Positions 10,827 to 22,800 of a stretch of DNA of 64,000 nt are shown here, one piece after another. The notes below the pieces were generated by a model, which was given only the letters and a program-made list of their open reading frames with translations, ran no database searches and was not told the origin of the DNA. The position numbers and the translations under genes are program-made. Origin of the DNA: Falciphora oryzae (lineage: Eukaryota > Ascomycota > Sordariomycetes > Magnaporthales > Magnaporthaceae); NCBI GenBank assembly GCA_000733355.1, contig JNVV01000007.1:1292370-1356369 (forward strand). The letters are read 5' to 3'. How positions within the stretch are numbered: position 1 is the first letter of the stretch; each line of letters starts with the position of its first letter.

Positions 10827-13021
10827 AAGGGGACGTCGGTCGAGGTTGCGCCTGTGTATGCAACTATCGGGGGTTGTGCGCCAAGGAATGCATGGTAACT
10901 CTTCCCTCGGGACGGCGAGGTACTTGCACCAGACTGCTGATCTCCCCGTATTCCGGGCCCCAATCCCCACCAACCGCAGCTTCCTCCAGCAGCCGTCCAG
11001 TCAGGCTTGCATTGGGGCTTCTTTTTTTTTTTTTTTTTTGCCGCTTTGGGACCATCTACCGGAAATCTCGTGTTTGCCACTGTCTGGACTTTTCCATCTC
11101 TTGGCTCCCTGTCTGGCTCCAAAAGCGAGTGTCCATCTGGTGATGCATTTTTGTTTGTTTGTTTGTTTTGCTTTGGGGTTTTCTTGATTTTGGATTATCT
11201 ATCAGTCTCTTGTTTGCTGGTTCGCGGGACTCGTCTCTTTCGGCCCAGCGTTGGGCAGGCAGCATCTCTCGTCTGACTGCCCGGCTGCCTGCCTACACCC
11301 CCTTCGGTCAGAAGACAAGGTCTGCGGAGGGGCGGGGTCGGGTCACTCGTTCAACGATTGGAAGGAAAAGGTCCCGGGAGGAACGGGACGGACGGGGTGG
11401 CATGATGATGGCGGTCCACAAGAACAACTGTTTGTTATACCTTTTTTAGTTCACCGAGATTGGAGTGGAATTTGAAAGCAAGCGTCGCCTTTTACTCCTG
11501 CTGCTACCTGTTTGCCGACGGGTTCCCGGGTATAAGCAACAGCCACACTGATCCGCCTCGCGCGTCGCACGGGAGACTCGCTCGGGTTGTTGAATCCTCG
11601 TACTTGTGGTGGCTGACGCAGCGACTGCAGAAAAGGTGAATCCTTTGAGGGATATGCAAGGGCCTTGTTTCTCGACGGTTGGTTGTTGCCTATTCCCTCT
11701 CTCATCCGTCTCCCTCGCAGCGCGGCGCCGAATTCCGAATCCCCCACTCTATCGCCTTGGCCCGATTTTCTGTTCTCCACGCAAGAACAACCAGGACCGG
11801 CCCCTGAGAGACGATACGATCCGGCCAAAGTGCGAGTTGTGGAAATAATGAGGTGAGAAAAGCGAGAGGGAAGGTGAGACACCCAATCCAGCTGTCTTCC
11901 GTAGAAAACTTGCTGGCTCTGCCGGCGGTTCCCACTTTCGATACCGCATCGCGCGTTTCTTACGCCGCTCAGCTGCATGGGATTGCCCGGCGGATCCATC
12001 CCTAAGGGGACGAACGAACCAGAGGACGCACCACCCGCTCACCACCCTTATATACGGTGGGCTATTATAGTTCTTACCGGGCTTTTTTATTCTCTTCCAC
12101 CAAGATCCCCTCTTCCAAAAGGCCAAGCTTGCCCAGGGGAGGGGGAGCAAATCAGCCAACGCCGTCCATACATGGGATCCTGATCAGCTGAAGCCGGCGG
12201 TCTGCGCCGGAGCGGCGTGTTCGGTCCGGAGGGAGGGGATTTTGTGGAGAAAGGAGAGATGGGCACATGTTTTTTTTTTTTTTTCGTGAGAACTCGGCTC
12301 TTTTTTGTCGTCATCATCGTGATTCTCTTGGGCTTTCAAGGAGCCCGCCGGAATAAGGGCGTAGGCTGGCAGCTGGTAGTAGGCACATGGGCAGGCAGGT
12401 AACAGTTGAGATTTACACGAGATGCACATAGAGGAAAGAATCTCACACACACCACCAAATATTCAAGTACCCCCCTATTCGTCGATTGCTTGTAAGCCCT
12501 GGGAATATGGGAATATGCAGTGATACCTACCTGTCAAGCAAGCACCTTCGGGTACTGATTTTCTGGTTCCTTTCCACACACTTCCTCGTCGCATGCATGG
12601 TCAAGATATTAAATTGACTGGGCGCAACAACAAACCCCGCGACATCCCATTCGCGTGCCGTCCGCTGCACCGCCAAACAAAAGTCCCGAGATACAGAGCA
12701 TAGTCACAATCGAACCGATCCCGTGAGCTCGCCTCGACATGAAACAAAAACTCTCTCGCAACCAGAAAACAAAACCAGATATACCGACATCATGGGCCGG
12801 CCTACACCCACCAAACCAGAAAACGAACGGGCTGGTGATGGTGGTGGTGGTGGTGTCCCAAATGGCCAAGGCAACCAACCCCAAGCCAAACTTGATTTAG
12901 CAGGTCCGAGACGGCACGACGCTCGGTGATGGTGTGGGCAGCTGGCCCTTCCCCCACCAACCCTTTTATTGTCTGAGACACAATGGCACGACGCGGTGAC
13001 GACACCGCCGTACCCAAGTTT

Positions 13022-13048
13022 CTACCTACCTACCTACCTACCTAGGTA
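13022..13048. repeat. CTAC tetranucleotide array 1
   Basis: About five CTAC units ending in the near-palindrome TACCTAGGTA. Confidence 0.9.
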
Positions 13049-13222
13049 CACAGCGCAAAGCCGCACTCCCCCTCCTTTCCCTACATTAGCTACCAGCCCC
13101 TTGCTTGCCTGCTGTCGCCCGGGTCTGAGACATTTGAGAAAAACCCGCTAGGGCTGTCCGGGAGGGAGGGGGTTGGCGGGCACGATCAACTATTGTCTCG
13201 CGGAGGAATAACCCAAGCTTTG

Positions 13223-13252
13223 TCTACCCACCTACCTACCTACCTACCTAGG
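13223..13252. repeat. CTAC tetranucleotide array 2
   Basis: A second CTAC array about 200 bp to the right of the first, again ending in TACCTAGG. It lies just left of the assembly gap. Confidence 0.9.
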
Positions 13253-13313
13253 GAGTCGCAGGGCAAAAACGGCACCAAACGGACGCATTGTTTGGTGTCT
13301 GCATATGACGGGA

Positions 13314-13412
13314 NNNNNNNNNNNNNNNNNNNNNNNNNNNNNNNNNNNNNNNNNNNNNNNNNNNNNNNNNNNNNNNNNNNNNNNNNNNNNNNNNNNNNNN
13401 NNNNNNNNNNNN
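13314..13412. other. Assembly gap (99 N)
   Basis: Run of N. The true distance across it is unknown. Confidence 0.99.
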
Positions 13413-14010
13413 ATGGAAGATCACATCATAGCAGGTGACTGGGTAGAAGCGATAATGCTAAAGATAAACCGTCTTGCTTCATTCGCCATATTTTTTTTTA
13501 TAATGATAATTCTTTAGTTAAATTCATGTGACATAGGAGAGAAAATCTGAATCTGGACTAGAGTTGGGAATCTTTTGACATGAGAGATGATAAGGAAAGA
13601 AAAAGGAAAAGTTGTCGCCGAGACAAAGCGTAGGCTGTGCTTGCACGAACCCACGGTCTGAGTGTAAATATCCCTCCCCGGCCTCTCGCAAGAGAAGGCT
13701 GGGTCTCTCGTTGCCCAGCCTGGCAATCTCCGAAAGCTGTTTGTGACTTCCTCGTATGTTGGACAAAGGAAAAGCAAAGTGAGCGTGAGCAAGTAGTCCC
13801 TCTCCCGAATCCCCAGCCCTGTTCCAGCCCCCCTTTTCACAACCGTGCACCGTCCCACCCCGCCAAACCAGTGTCCCCGAACCCGCTAACCCGCCCCCAT
13901 CCGTCTGTTCAGCACTAAGATTGATGTGGGTGTGCCTGCGAGGAACTTGGTGGTTTCCCGCCAAATTCCCCTCCGGCTGTCATGACAAAAATAGTCGTCA
14001 CGAATTAGGC

Positions 14011-14064
14011 AAGGAAATAGGAAATAGGAAATAGGAAATAAGAAATAGGGGAATAAGGAAATAG
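14011..14064. repeat. Minisatellite, 7-bp unit AGGAAAT
   Basis: Four perfect tandem copies of AGGAAAT followed by diverged copies. It lies about 750 bp beyond the stop codon of the bZIP gene. Confidence 0.9.
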
Positions 14065-14480
14065 TTTGAAAACCCAGAGAAAACCCATAGGAAAATCACA
14101 AACAGACAACCTGGAGATGAGAGGCCATGAGGAAGGAAAAGGAAAAGGAATAGAAAAAAAAAAAAAAGTAAGGAAATAAATGCACCAAATCCAAAAACGC
14201 TTTGCTCGCTTGCTGCCCAATACCAAACCCATAACCGATGATGTCCAGGAAAAAAAAAAAAAAAAGCAAAGACAAAATCAAACCAAGCGCAATGAGATAC
14301 AGAAAAATGAAACTGGAAAGAGGAGAAGATTTTGTTCCGTGAGGAAATAAGGAAAAGGGGGAGGGGGAGGAAAAAAAGCCGCTGGTTTTGACACACTGTT
14401 TAGATGCGTGAGCATCTTCATCACATTTGTCTCTGTTCGTTTCATTTCGAACGCGGGAGCGCCGAAGTGCGACTGAATGC

Positions 14481-14506
14481 AAAAAAAAAAAAAAAAAAAA
14501 AAAAAA
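14481..14506. repeat. A26 homopolymer
   Basis: Longest A run in the window, in the 3' flank of the bZIP gene (T26 on the bZIP sense strand). Confidence 0.95.
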
Positions 14507-14732
14507 TATGTAAAAGGCAACAACGTTTGTATGCACGTGAGTGGCAGAAATAATATATGTGCAAAAAAGATGGCCCCGGGGGAGGACATCCCCCGGTGCA
14601 AGAATGTTAAGGCGCGATGATGGAAAAGAAGTTGGAAAGAAGAAAGCGCAAGGAGAACGAGGAAAGGAGGAAGGGGAAACGCAAAGCAAAAAGGACATTG
14701 CTTGGCACGCTTCGTTGGCGTCGTGATCATAG

Positions 14733-14758
14733 TTGGTCGTGGTCGTGGTCGTGATCGT
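14733..14758. repeat. GTGGTC hexanucleotide array
   Basis: About four units of a GTGGTC-like repeat just beyond the bZIP stop codon. Confidence 0.8.
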
Positions 14759-14819
14759 GTGTCGAAATCAGATCGGTGAAAAAGGAGGCGCGAGGAATGA
14801 GGAAAGAGTCGACCATTGC

Positions 14820-16813
14820 TCATGCGCTGACGCCGTTGCCCTGGTTCTGGTTGCACTCGGCAACCATCTTGACAAAGGTCCTAACCACGTCGCTGGGGAT
14901 CTGGTCCCACAGGAGCGACCTGGTGTAGACCTCGGCCTTGCTGCCCTGCCTCACCGACGCCATGGCCTCGGCCAGGTTGCGGCGGCCCTGGCTGGTGGAC
15001 CTTTCGCCACCGCCCGACGATGGACCGGCCTGGAGGAACTCGTCCGACATCATCATCGAGTTGTACTGGGACGCCGTCATGCTAAAGGCCTCCTCCTTGG
15101 CCTGCTCAGCCGTCGGGCGGGTGAGCAGGTCAGTGAGGTCACCCAGCATGCTAGGGGCAACACCATCGAGCCCAGTGGCGGCGGGAGCCGAAGCCATGGG
15201 CGAGGGGGCGGGCCAGTTGACGGTGCCCGAGGGGGCGGCAGCACCACGGAGGGCGAAGCCGGTGGCGGCGGGCTCGGCGACGCCAGCGTCCTTGATGACG
15301 TTCTGGAGGATCGACTCCGAGGCGGCGCGCACATCCTCCGACACGCGGGGGATGCTGGGCACCGACGAGCGGCTCGAGCAGACGAGCGCACCGACGAGGA
15401 ACAGCATGAAGAGCAGGCCGCCCTGGGTGGACGACTTCTCGCTCTCGACGGGGGCGTCGTGCTTCTTGTTGGCAACCACCACCTGCATCTTGTGCTGGGG
15501 CAGCTCCTGCTTGATGTCGGGCACGCTGGCGGCAGGGTCCATGGTGGCGCCGAAGTCGGGCATGTAGCCCATGCCGTCCCAGGAGCCGTCGACAGAGATG
15601 CCCATATCGGGGCCGAAAGAGCCAGAGAAGCCGGCGGCGTTGGCGTTGGGCATGACCGGCAGGCCCGAGGCGCCAGAGACGTCGGTGCCCTCAGTGCTCT
15701 CGATGTGGGCCGTCAGACACTTGACCTTCCTGCGGAGCTCAGCCGTCTCCTCGGTGTGGCGGCGGACCAGCTCCTCCTTGTCGAATTCGTGGATCTGGAT
15801 GCGGTTGACGAGCTGGGTCCTCTCCTCCATGAGGTGAGACATCTGGAGGCGCATCTCCTCCAGCTCCTCCTCCAGAGCAGAGATGTGAGAAGTGTAGTGC
15901 TTCTTCTCGTCCTCGAGGCGCTCAGTGTGTTGCTTCTTGCGTTGCCTCGAGTCAAGACTGTCACGAAGTTATGATGTATGTTAGTGATTGGACATGTCAT
16001 ACATGTTGGTGGTAGGGGGCTGATAACTTACGCAGCCTGCCTGTTCCTCAGAAGCCTCTTTTGCTGCTTCAGTTCCTTGGTCTCCTGCTCGTCGGTCGAC
16101 TGCGCGATGAGCTGGTCGATGTTGGCCAGGTTGCGCTCGGCAGGGATGTCGAAGCGCGCGTTCTTCTTGCGGATGCCGTCGCCCTTGCGCAGCTCGTTGT
16201 GCGAGCGAAGGCCGGGGCTGCCGGGCCTGACCTTCTTGTTCATGGCCATGTTGCCGGACCAGTGCTCCTTCTGAGGCGACGTCGGGAGCGAGGCCTGGCT
16301 GGTAACGGCGGAGAACATGGCGACGTTGTTGGCGGGGTTGCTGAAGGGGATGGGGCTGCGGTAGAGGGAGGCGCCGTTGGAGTCGAACTCGACCGGCAGG
16401 CCGTCAAAAGCCGTAACAGCACCCGCTGAGGCAGCGGCGCTGGTCCAGGTCTGTTGTGGCACAAAGCCGTGGGCCTGCTGGTGCTGGTTCTGGTCCATGC
16501 GCAGAAAGGGGTTGTTGCTCTGGGGGTTTGGTGTCTGGTCCAGGAAGGGGTTGTTGGACGGCACCGACTGCATCTCCACCGATGCGGACCAGTCGTCGTG
16601 CCTCGGCGAGAATAATGAAGCGCCCATGGCGAAAGATTCCCGGCGGCTGTCGACCATGTTGGGGGACATTTCCAGTCCCTGCTCAAGGCCGGTCTGCTCC
16701 AGGATACCCTCGTCAAGAACGCTGTCGTCCTCCTCGTCGAAGAACTTCTGCGCCGTGTCCACACTCAGGGCCGATGGCCTGTAGTATTGCTGCATCTGAA
16801 ATGCCGAGACCAT
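14820..16813 (-). CDS. bZIP transcription factor with hydrophobic C-terminal segment
   Basis: Two exons, 16813-16032 and 15957-14820 (639 residues), with a 74-nt intron (GTAAGT...CACTAACA...GACAG) inside the basic region. Spliced, the DNA-binding signature reads KRLLRNRQAALDSRQRKKQ at about residues 255-273 (N-x7-R invariant pair, as NRQAALDSR), followed by a leucine-zipper coiled coil to about residue 345. The N-terminal 250 residues are Gln/Asn/Ser-rich, typical of activation regions, with repeated NNPFL motifs. At about residues 440-457 lies GGLLFMLFLVGALVCSS, long and hydrophobic enough to span a membrane, like ATF6/CREB3-type tethered factors. It could be an ortholog of a Neurospora-type developmental bZIP such as ADA-1, but I cannot confirm this. 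Start: ATG 16813, in good context (gccaaaATGG); the longer frame upstream has no other evidence. Confidence 0.88.
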
Positions 16814-19800
16814 TTTGGCGGTCTCTGGTTGTGTGTGTGGTGGGTGTGTGGGAAAAAAAAATGTGTGAGCGAGAGAAGAGAATGGCACGTTTTGTGTCTT
16901 GTGCCGAAAGCGAAGCTTGTGTGCGTGCGAGAGATGCTATATCCTGTCTGCCTTGAGGGCGATGTCAGTGGTGTTGCTCGTGGCGCACAAGCGGTGAGGG
17001 TAAGGCAGTGCGTCTTTTGTGGGGAGCAGGCCGCTTTTTTTATTTTATTTTTGGCGCGGGCCCTGGGCCGAGACTTACACAACCCGGCATGTACTTGTGC
17101 GCACAGCCAAGCAGGGTGTTGTCTTTTCGTGGAGGGGAAGCGGAGTTAGAGGGGAAGACAATGAATGGGAAGTACAAAATGCAATTGTCAAATGATTCCT
17201 TTTTTTCTTTGTTCGGTGCAGGGTGAGGTGAGACGGAACAGATGCTCTCAAAGACGGCGAGGTCTGATAGAAGATAATAAATGCAGAGGGAGAGGGAAAA
17301 GGAGCGGGTGACGAAGGGGGAGCTCGTGCGAATTCTGGTGGTGCTGCTAAGCACCATGGGGTTGGGTGTGGTGGGGAGGCGGCGGAAAAGGGAACGGGCG
17401 GGAGGTAGCGCAGCTTTTCCGCGCCAGATAACGAAAGCAAAACGAACAATGGAAAAAATGCCACTTACGATCAAAAAGACCTGTCTTTCGATGGCCGAGC
17501 GCAGGAACAAGGCAGGGAAAATGGCGGTGCTCTCGTCTCACTGAAACGGGAGAGCAATGATGTGGTGGTGGTGATGGAGGGCGAAGAGTCTCTGCTTCAA
17601 CGAGGGCAGAGGACGATGGGTTGCTGATATACCGCAGGATGTGCGGTGCTTCTTCTGCTGGGCCGATGCAACGACCTTGATGAACAGCAGGAAGATGTGT
17701 GGGTGTGGGTGACCAAGCAAGATGATCTTGGGGGAGGGGACAGACATGCGTCGTGAATGAAGGCGGCAGTGGTGGTTTTGTACTTCAAATGGTCATCTGT
17801 GGGAGACGCACCACCCGCGATGGGAAGAAGGTATCTGCGCTACCCCTCCGGGCGTACGACGAGGAGGAGTACCATACGAAATACCTACCTCCCCCCAGTC
17901 AAGCACTAGCGGCGGCGACAGGGGTCCCCGACCGGCTTGAGGAACGCGAAGAACAAGAGGAAGGGTGTGGGTGCCGAAAAAAAACGCTCCCTGGACGACA
18001 ACGCGGCCGTCTATTGGGTGGGTCCGGACGGAGGGCGTGGGTGTGGGCGAGTGGGCTGCGTCTGCCAGTCCCGAAGAGCACCGGCAAGCCACCCCTCTGC
18101 GTGCTCTCTCCCCTCACACGACCCGTTTACCGTGTATGCGCGCGTCCAAGTGACATGCCCGCCCCAACTGTGGCAGTTCCCCCGTGGGCCCAGACGCTGC
18201 GCGCTGAGAGGACGAAGGCAAGCGTGAACTCGGGGAACCTGTGGCTTGCTGCGGCATGTCTTTTTGCACTTGCACCTGGAGGCGTCAATGGGGAAGCTGA
18301 CTGACTGGACGCTTGCCCTCCAATCTTGGGTCACGATCACATTGGGCAGAGTTTCTGGTTGGGTCTGGCAGAAACGGCCACCGACGCTGGAGCCTGCCAA
18401 GAATGAGTGGTTATGGACAGCCTTCCTTTGTGACAGCCAAGCCAAGCGGAAAAAAGATGCATCTCGTAACGGAACGTCGGACCCCTAGGTAGACCAAACC
18501 GTCGTCCCCAGGTGCGGACAAGAAGGGAAGGAAAAAATTTCAAAAAAGGGACAGGCGATGCGCTGGGTTAGGTACAAGAGCGCGACCGCCCCTGCGGGAC
18601 AGTTATGGGAATACATTGGACGAGCGGTGAAGGGCGCGTGAAGCTGCCGGTGCTGGCAGGTACCCGCCTAACCGTGGAGCAGGGGTTTCGGTATGTTCGC
18701 CGGGGAGCGCTCCCGAACGGATACAAAGTGGGAGGCAGAATGGAGACGAGGCCGCACAGACAGACCTCGCGTGATGGCCGATGGGCAAACCGGCCAAACA
18801 CTGGCCGTTTCCTGGAGGATATGGAGGGGATCGTCCCTGACGTACGTTAGGGGCATGTCGGAGCACAAGGGTCGTCGACTGCTCTGGCGTTTCCGTGTTA
18901 CGGTCCAGGGTTGGGAGTGGTACCCTTTCCGCGGGGGAGGGACAAGCGGGACGGAGACAGGTCGACGGCGTCAGCGCCCAGAGCGAGTCCGTGGCCACGA
19001 TCGTACTTTGGGGGTAGAGACAAGGGAAGTGCGAGATCGCGGCGCACGACGACGCAGCGAGGTCCAAAGGGGCCTAGCCCTCTTCGGGGGAGAGCATGGA
19101 TGGCGGGCGAGGCGATTGGGCAGGCCATGACGAGTGAGCCGGCTTGGAGCTGTCGCGAGGGCAAATGGGGAGAGCGGGCGCGCGAGGACGCTGCGGGGAC
19201 CGGCAGGTTGGGCAGAAACGACCGCTTCGGGGCATGCCTGGGCATCGATACCCAACGTCCTGGTGCCATTCCGGCTGCGGTCCAGTGGGAAGCTCCCCCG
19301 GGGTAGAAGCAGCACCCGCTATCCATCTGGCCCGGCGCTGGCCAGTCACAGGCGGCGGCCGCGGCCAGTAAGCAGCTGGGCTCTGCTGCCCACACCACCA
19401 CCACCACCAGGCCGGTCGGCGTCCAGCACAAGGCGCGCGCGCAGGGAGTGGGGTGCGTGTGGGCGAGGAGCAAGCAGCAGCAGGCGCTGCGGATACTGAA
19501 GAGTACCAGTGCACCAGCAGACGACGCCTGGAGACAGCGCTGGGTGCTGGTCTCGCCGGGGCTGAAGGGGTCAGGGAGGAGGGGGTTGCCTGTAGCAGGA
19601 TGCCACTAATTGCATAGGCCCTGGGCTGTTGTTGTCTGGCATACCGGCCGTGAGGGCCCCAGGCGGCGGGCGAATGGGAGGCCCTGGTGGGCGGTCGCGA
19701 TGGACATCGCATGGCATGGCAGCCAGTCAGTCTGCAGCGGGTTGCTTTTTTTGGGTTTCGCGGATTTGATGTTTTGGTTTGGTTTTGTGAGCTGCAGCAC

Positions 19801-22800
19801 AGGCTCTCCAATGGCCCAGGTTGGTTGGCGCTGCTCCCCACAGGAATTGAGAGGGAATCGTTGGCGACCCGCCCTGCTCAGGCCTGCCCGTGACCAGCGC
19901 CCCAGCAGCCCCGTTTTAATTGCATACCTCAACATCCTATCGATTGATGCATGCACTCAATGCACACGGCCACCTGGCCGAGCCACTTCCAGTGCTAACC
20001 CGCTTGCAAGTGCGCGCGTCGGCTGGATACCTCGAGATACTTGCAGACTTGCAGGCGTGCAGACGCGCCATGCCTCTGATCAGCAGGCTTGCTGCCGTGG
20101 TTGCCGTGGTTCCAAGGACGCTGCTGCAGCAGACCGCTGCCTGTACTCGAGTCTACCATGTCTACCTTGGCCACCTGCCCGTGGATTCCCGACTCCAAAC
20201 TCGGATTACTGCATCAACCCCACCATCAACGGAGCGCTGGGGAACGTCAAGCTCGGTTAATGGGATCGCGATTGATCGCTGTCCCCACTGCCCGTCAGCT
20301 GCGCGCGGAGATCGGATATGCCAATACCTTGGATATTGCACCAACAAGCAGAACAGCGGTCAAAATTGATCCTCCAAACTCCACGCCGACCATCTTTTTT
20401 GCCCCCGAAACCTGCCCATCACCGAATCGCGACGGTGCCGCCGGCAGCAGAACCACCAGCAGCAGCAGCAGCCCCGATACACCTCACGCTCTCTGATCCA
20501 GTCTCCTCAGCGAGATCCCGAAAGGCGCGCGTCGACCTCCCAGCCACCGCCTTTTTTTTCTTTGGCTCACGGCCCACCTGCCCAGCTGGGTAGCCGGATT
20601 CGCTGGCCAGCCGAATCGAGGGCGGCTCCACCCGGTCGCATAATGCGCGGCCTAGCATCGTCGCCCAAGCGCAGGGAACGCCAGCCCGAACATGCGGTGT
20701 GTTTTGTTTCTTTTCTTTTCTTTCCCCCGTCTCTGTTTTGCACTTTGTCTCCTTGCCAGGCGCGTACCAGGGGGCTACGCGTGCCGCCCTCCCCCCACAC
20801 CTGTCGAAAAGGCAAAAAAACAAAACACACCATCCACAGGCCACCAGGGGTGCCGCTGTGCCTGGCGGGCGGGCTGCCTGGCCGCGAGAGAGGGCCAGCA
20901 CCACACACACCACACCCCTTGATGCGCTCGGCTTGCCGGACGGCTTTCGTTGCCCGGGACTATTTGCTCCGCGGCACCGGCGAAATCCAACCAAGGCCCT
21001 AGCCATCCTCTCTCACCTTGTCACATCATCCCAAAACAGTCTCCCTCACGAGAACGCCCTTCCACTTTGGGACGAATGTGACGGCCAATTCTCGCGGCCC
21101 GGCAAAGCCACCGGCCCCGCGGTGACGACTGCCAATCACCAGCGCAAGGCGAGCTGACCCTGTGACCCAGGGAAGGCTGATGCGGCCATCATCGCCACCA
21201 TCACCTCCGTCATCAGGCTTTTTCGTATTCCCAAAACGGCTGGCCAGGACCAGAGAGCCACCAGGGACCTCGGGAGGGCGGGGCTGGAAGTGGAGGGGTA
21301 GGGGGGAAGGGCCTGTGTCCGAGGAGACCGGAAACATGTCATCTGAATTTTCGTTTTCTTCGGCCTTTGCTCCGGACCATGCGGCCCCATCGGCAGTTGC
21401 CGGGATGCGGATGCATCGAGTGATGCCTGACTTCCGACCGCCAGCTCGACCCGGGCCCGACGGGACTCGGAGGCGGTGGAGGGAGATACCTCCTCCCCTG
21501 ACGCGGAACCAGGTGGAGGAGGTACCTCGCTCCTGCGAACTCCTCGTGGTGACTCATACTTGGACTCCTCCTATCGCCGGGAACACTTGTCAAGGGTCTT
21601 GGCCACGCAGGGCGATGGGCCAAGCTTCCAGAAGACCACCAACGAATTTCGGGTATCTACGCAGTATCGACGCTGCAGTGATGGGCGGACAAGACTCCAT
21701 TCCTGCCTCAGGGCCCATACCGAGTCTGTCACATCTCACCCTCCTCTGCATACACTTCCCTGCGATCTGACCATGCCACTCTATCTTGCAGCATACCTAT
21801 CGCCTCAGGCTTGGGCACGAAAAATTTTTTTGTGCTCCCCCATTTCCACGCTTCCTGCCCTGGCCGTCGCGCACGAGACGAGTATCTCTTGTGATCGAGA
21901 CACTGGCGCAACATCGAATGACTTGTCGCCATATACCTTTTTTGTTATGGAATTCCGCTACCCCCTTTTGAGGCATTTTCGTGTATATTCTCCTTTGATA
22001 TTCAGCCCCTCCCTTGTGATAATGGCTTTTCGGTGACCACCGTGACCGGGGGACCCCTTCCACCGCGCAGACTCTTGTGCGTTTACACGAAAAAAAAAAA
22101 AAGAAAAAAAAAAGATGTGCGTCACCAAAGAAGGTTCCCTGAGAGCCAGCCACGTGCGGCCCCCAAAACGCCTCCTTCCTCCGTATTTCGGGACGATCCC
22201 ATATGCGGCCAGACAGGTTCGGGGCCAAGACAAGCGTCGTCGTATGGGATGGGTGTTCTTTGTCCACTTGCGAGCAACAGGTCTAGCGGTGAAGCAAGTT
22301 CCTTCTCGGTCAGCTTCCCAGGCAACGACCCCGGTTCCCTGTCTGCCGAGTCGGGATTGCACCTCCCAAAATGCGAAAAAAAGGGCGAACAAAATGCTTT
22401 TTTTCCCTTTACTTGGGCCGTTGGGAAGATGGGTCTCCTGACTCAGATTTGGTCCCAGAGCTAAGGAGAAGCGCGAGCGGCGAGCGAGGCTTCGGACCTG
22501 CATCAGCCCCAAGGAGGCGAGTTTCGCGCGCGTCTTTGCTCACTATTGCTGCGCGTCCTCGCTTCTCGTTCCTCCCAGGCACGGAGGAGAGAAGCGATGA
22601 TCCCTGTATGGATTCTTTTTGCAGCTGGATCGGCCTTCCGCTTTTTTTTTTTTTTCTGTTATCTTCCCTTTTTTTCCGCCTTGCACGCTCACCGGCGCGC
22701 CGGCGCAGTAACAAGCTTGCGTTAGTCCTAACGCGCCAAGTGCTTCTACTTCCTTGCCCCCACAGAGAAAGGCAAAAAAGAAAGGAGTCAAACAGGTCGA

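Larger units (their letters stand above)
10827..14819. other. 4-kb low-complexity intergenic block with assembly gap
   Basis: Lies between the 3' ends of the Nif1-like gene (+) and the bZIP gene (-), which converge. It contains T18 (11022-11039), T15 (12270-12284), A26 (14481-14506), a 7-bp minisatellite, two CTAC arrays and the N gap. The open frames are short and consist of homopolymer-driven Phe/Lys runs. I see no supportable gene, though a gene partly inside the gap cannot be excluded. Confidence 0.6.

Noticed and set aside
14733..15974. 413-codon plus-strand open frame
   Set aside because: Antisense to the second bZIP exon, with Gly/Val/Leu-rich shadow composition.
19074..19841. 255-codon minus-strand open frame and overlapping frames at 18.6-20.5 kb
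   Set aside because: Frames are open on several phases at once, and composition is Arg/Pro/Ser/Ala with no motif, as expected from GC-rich non-coding DNA.
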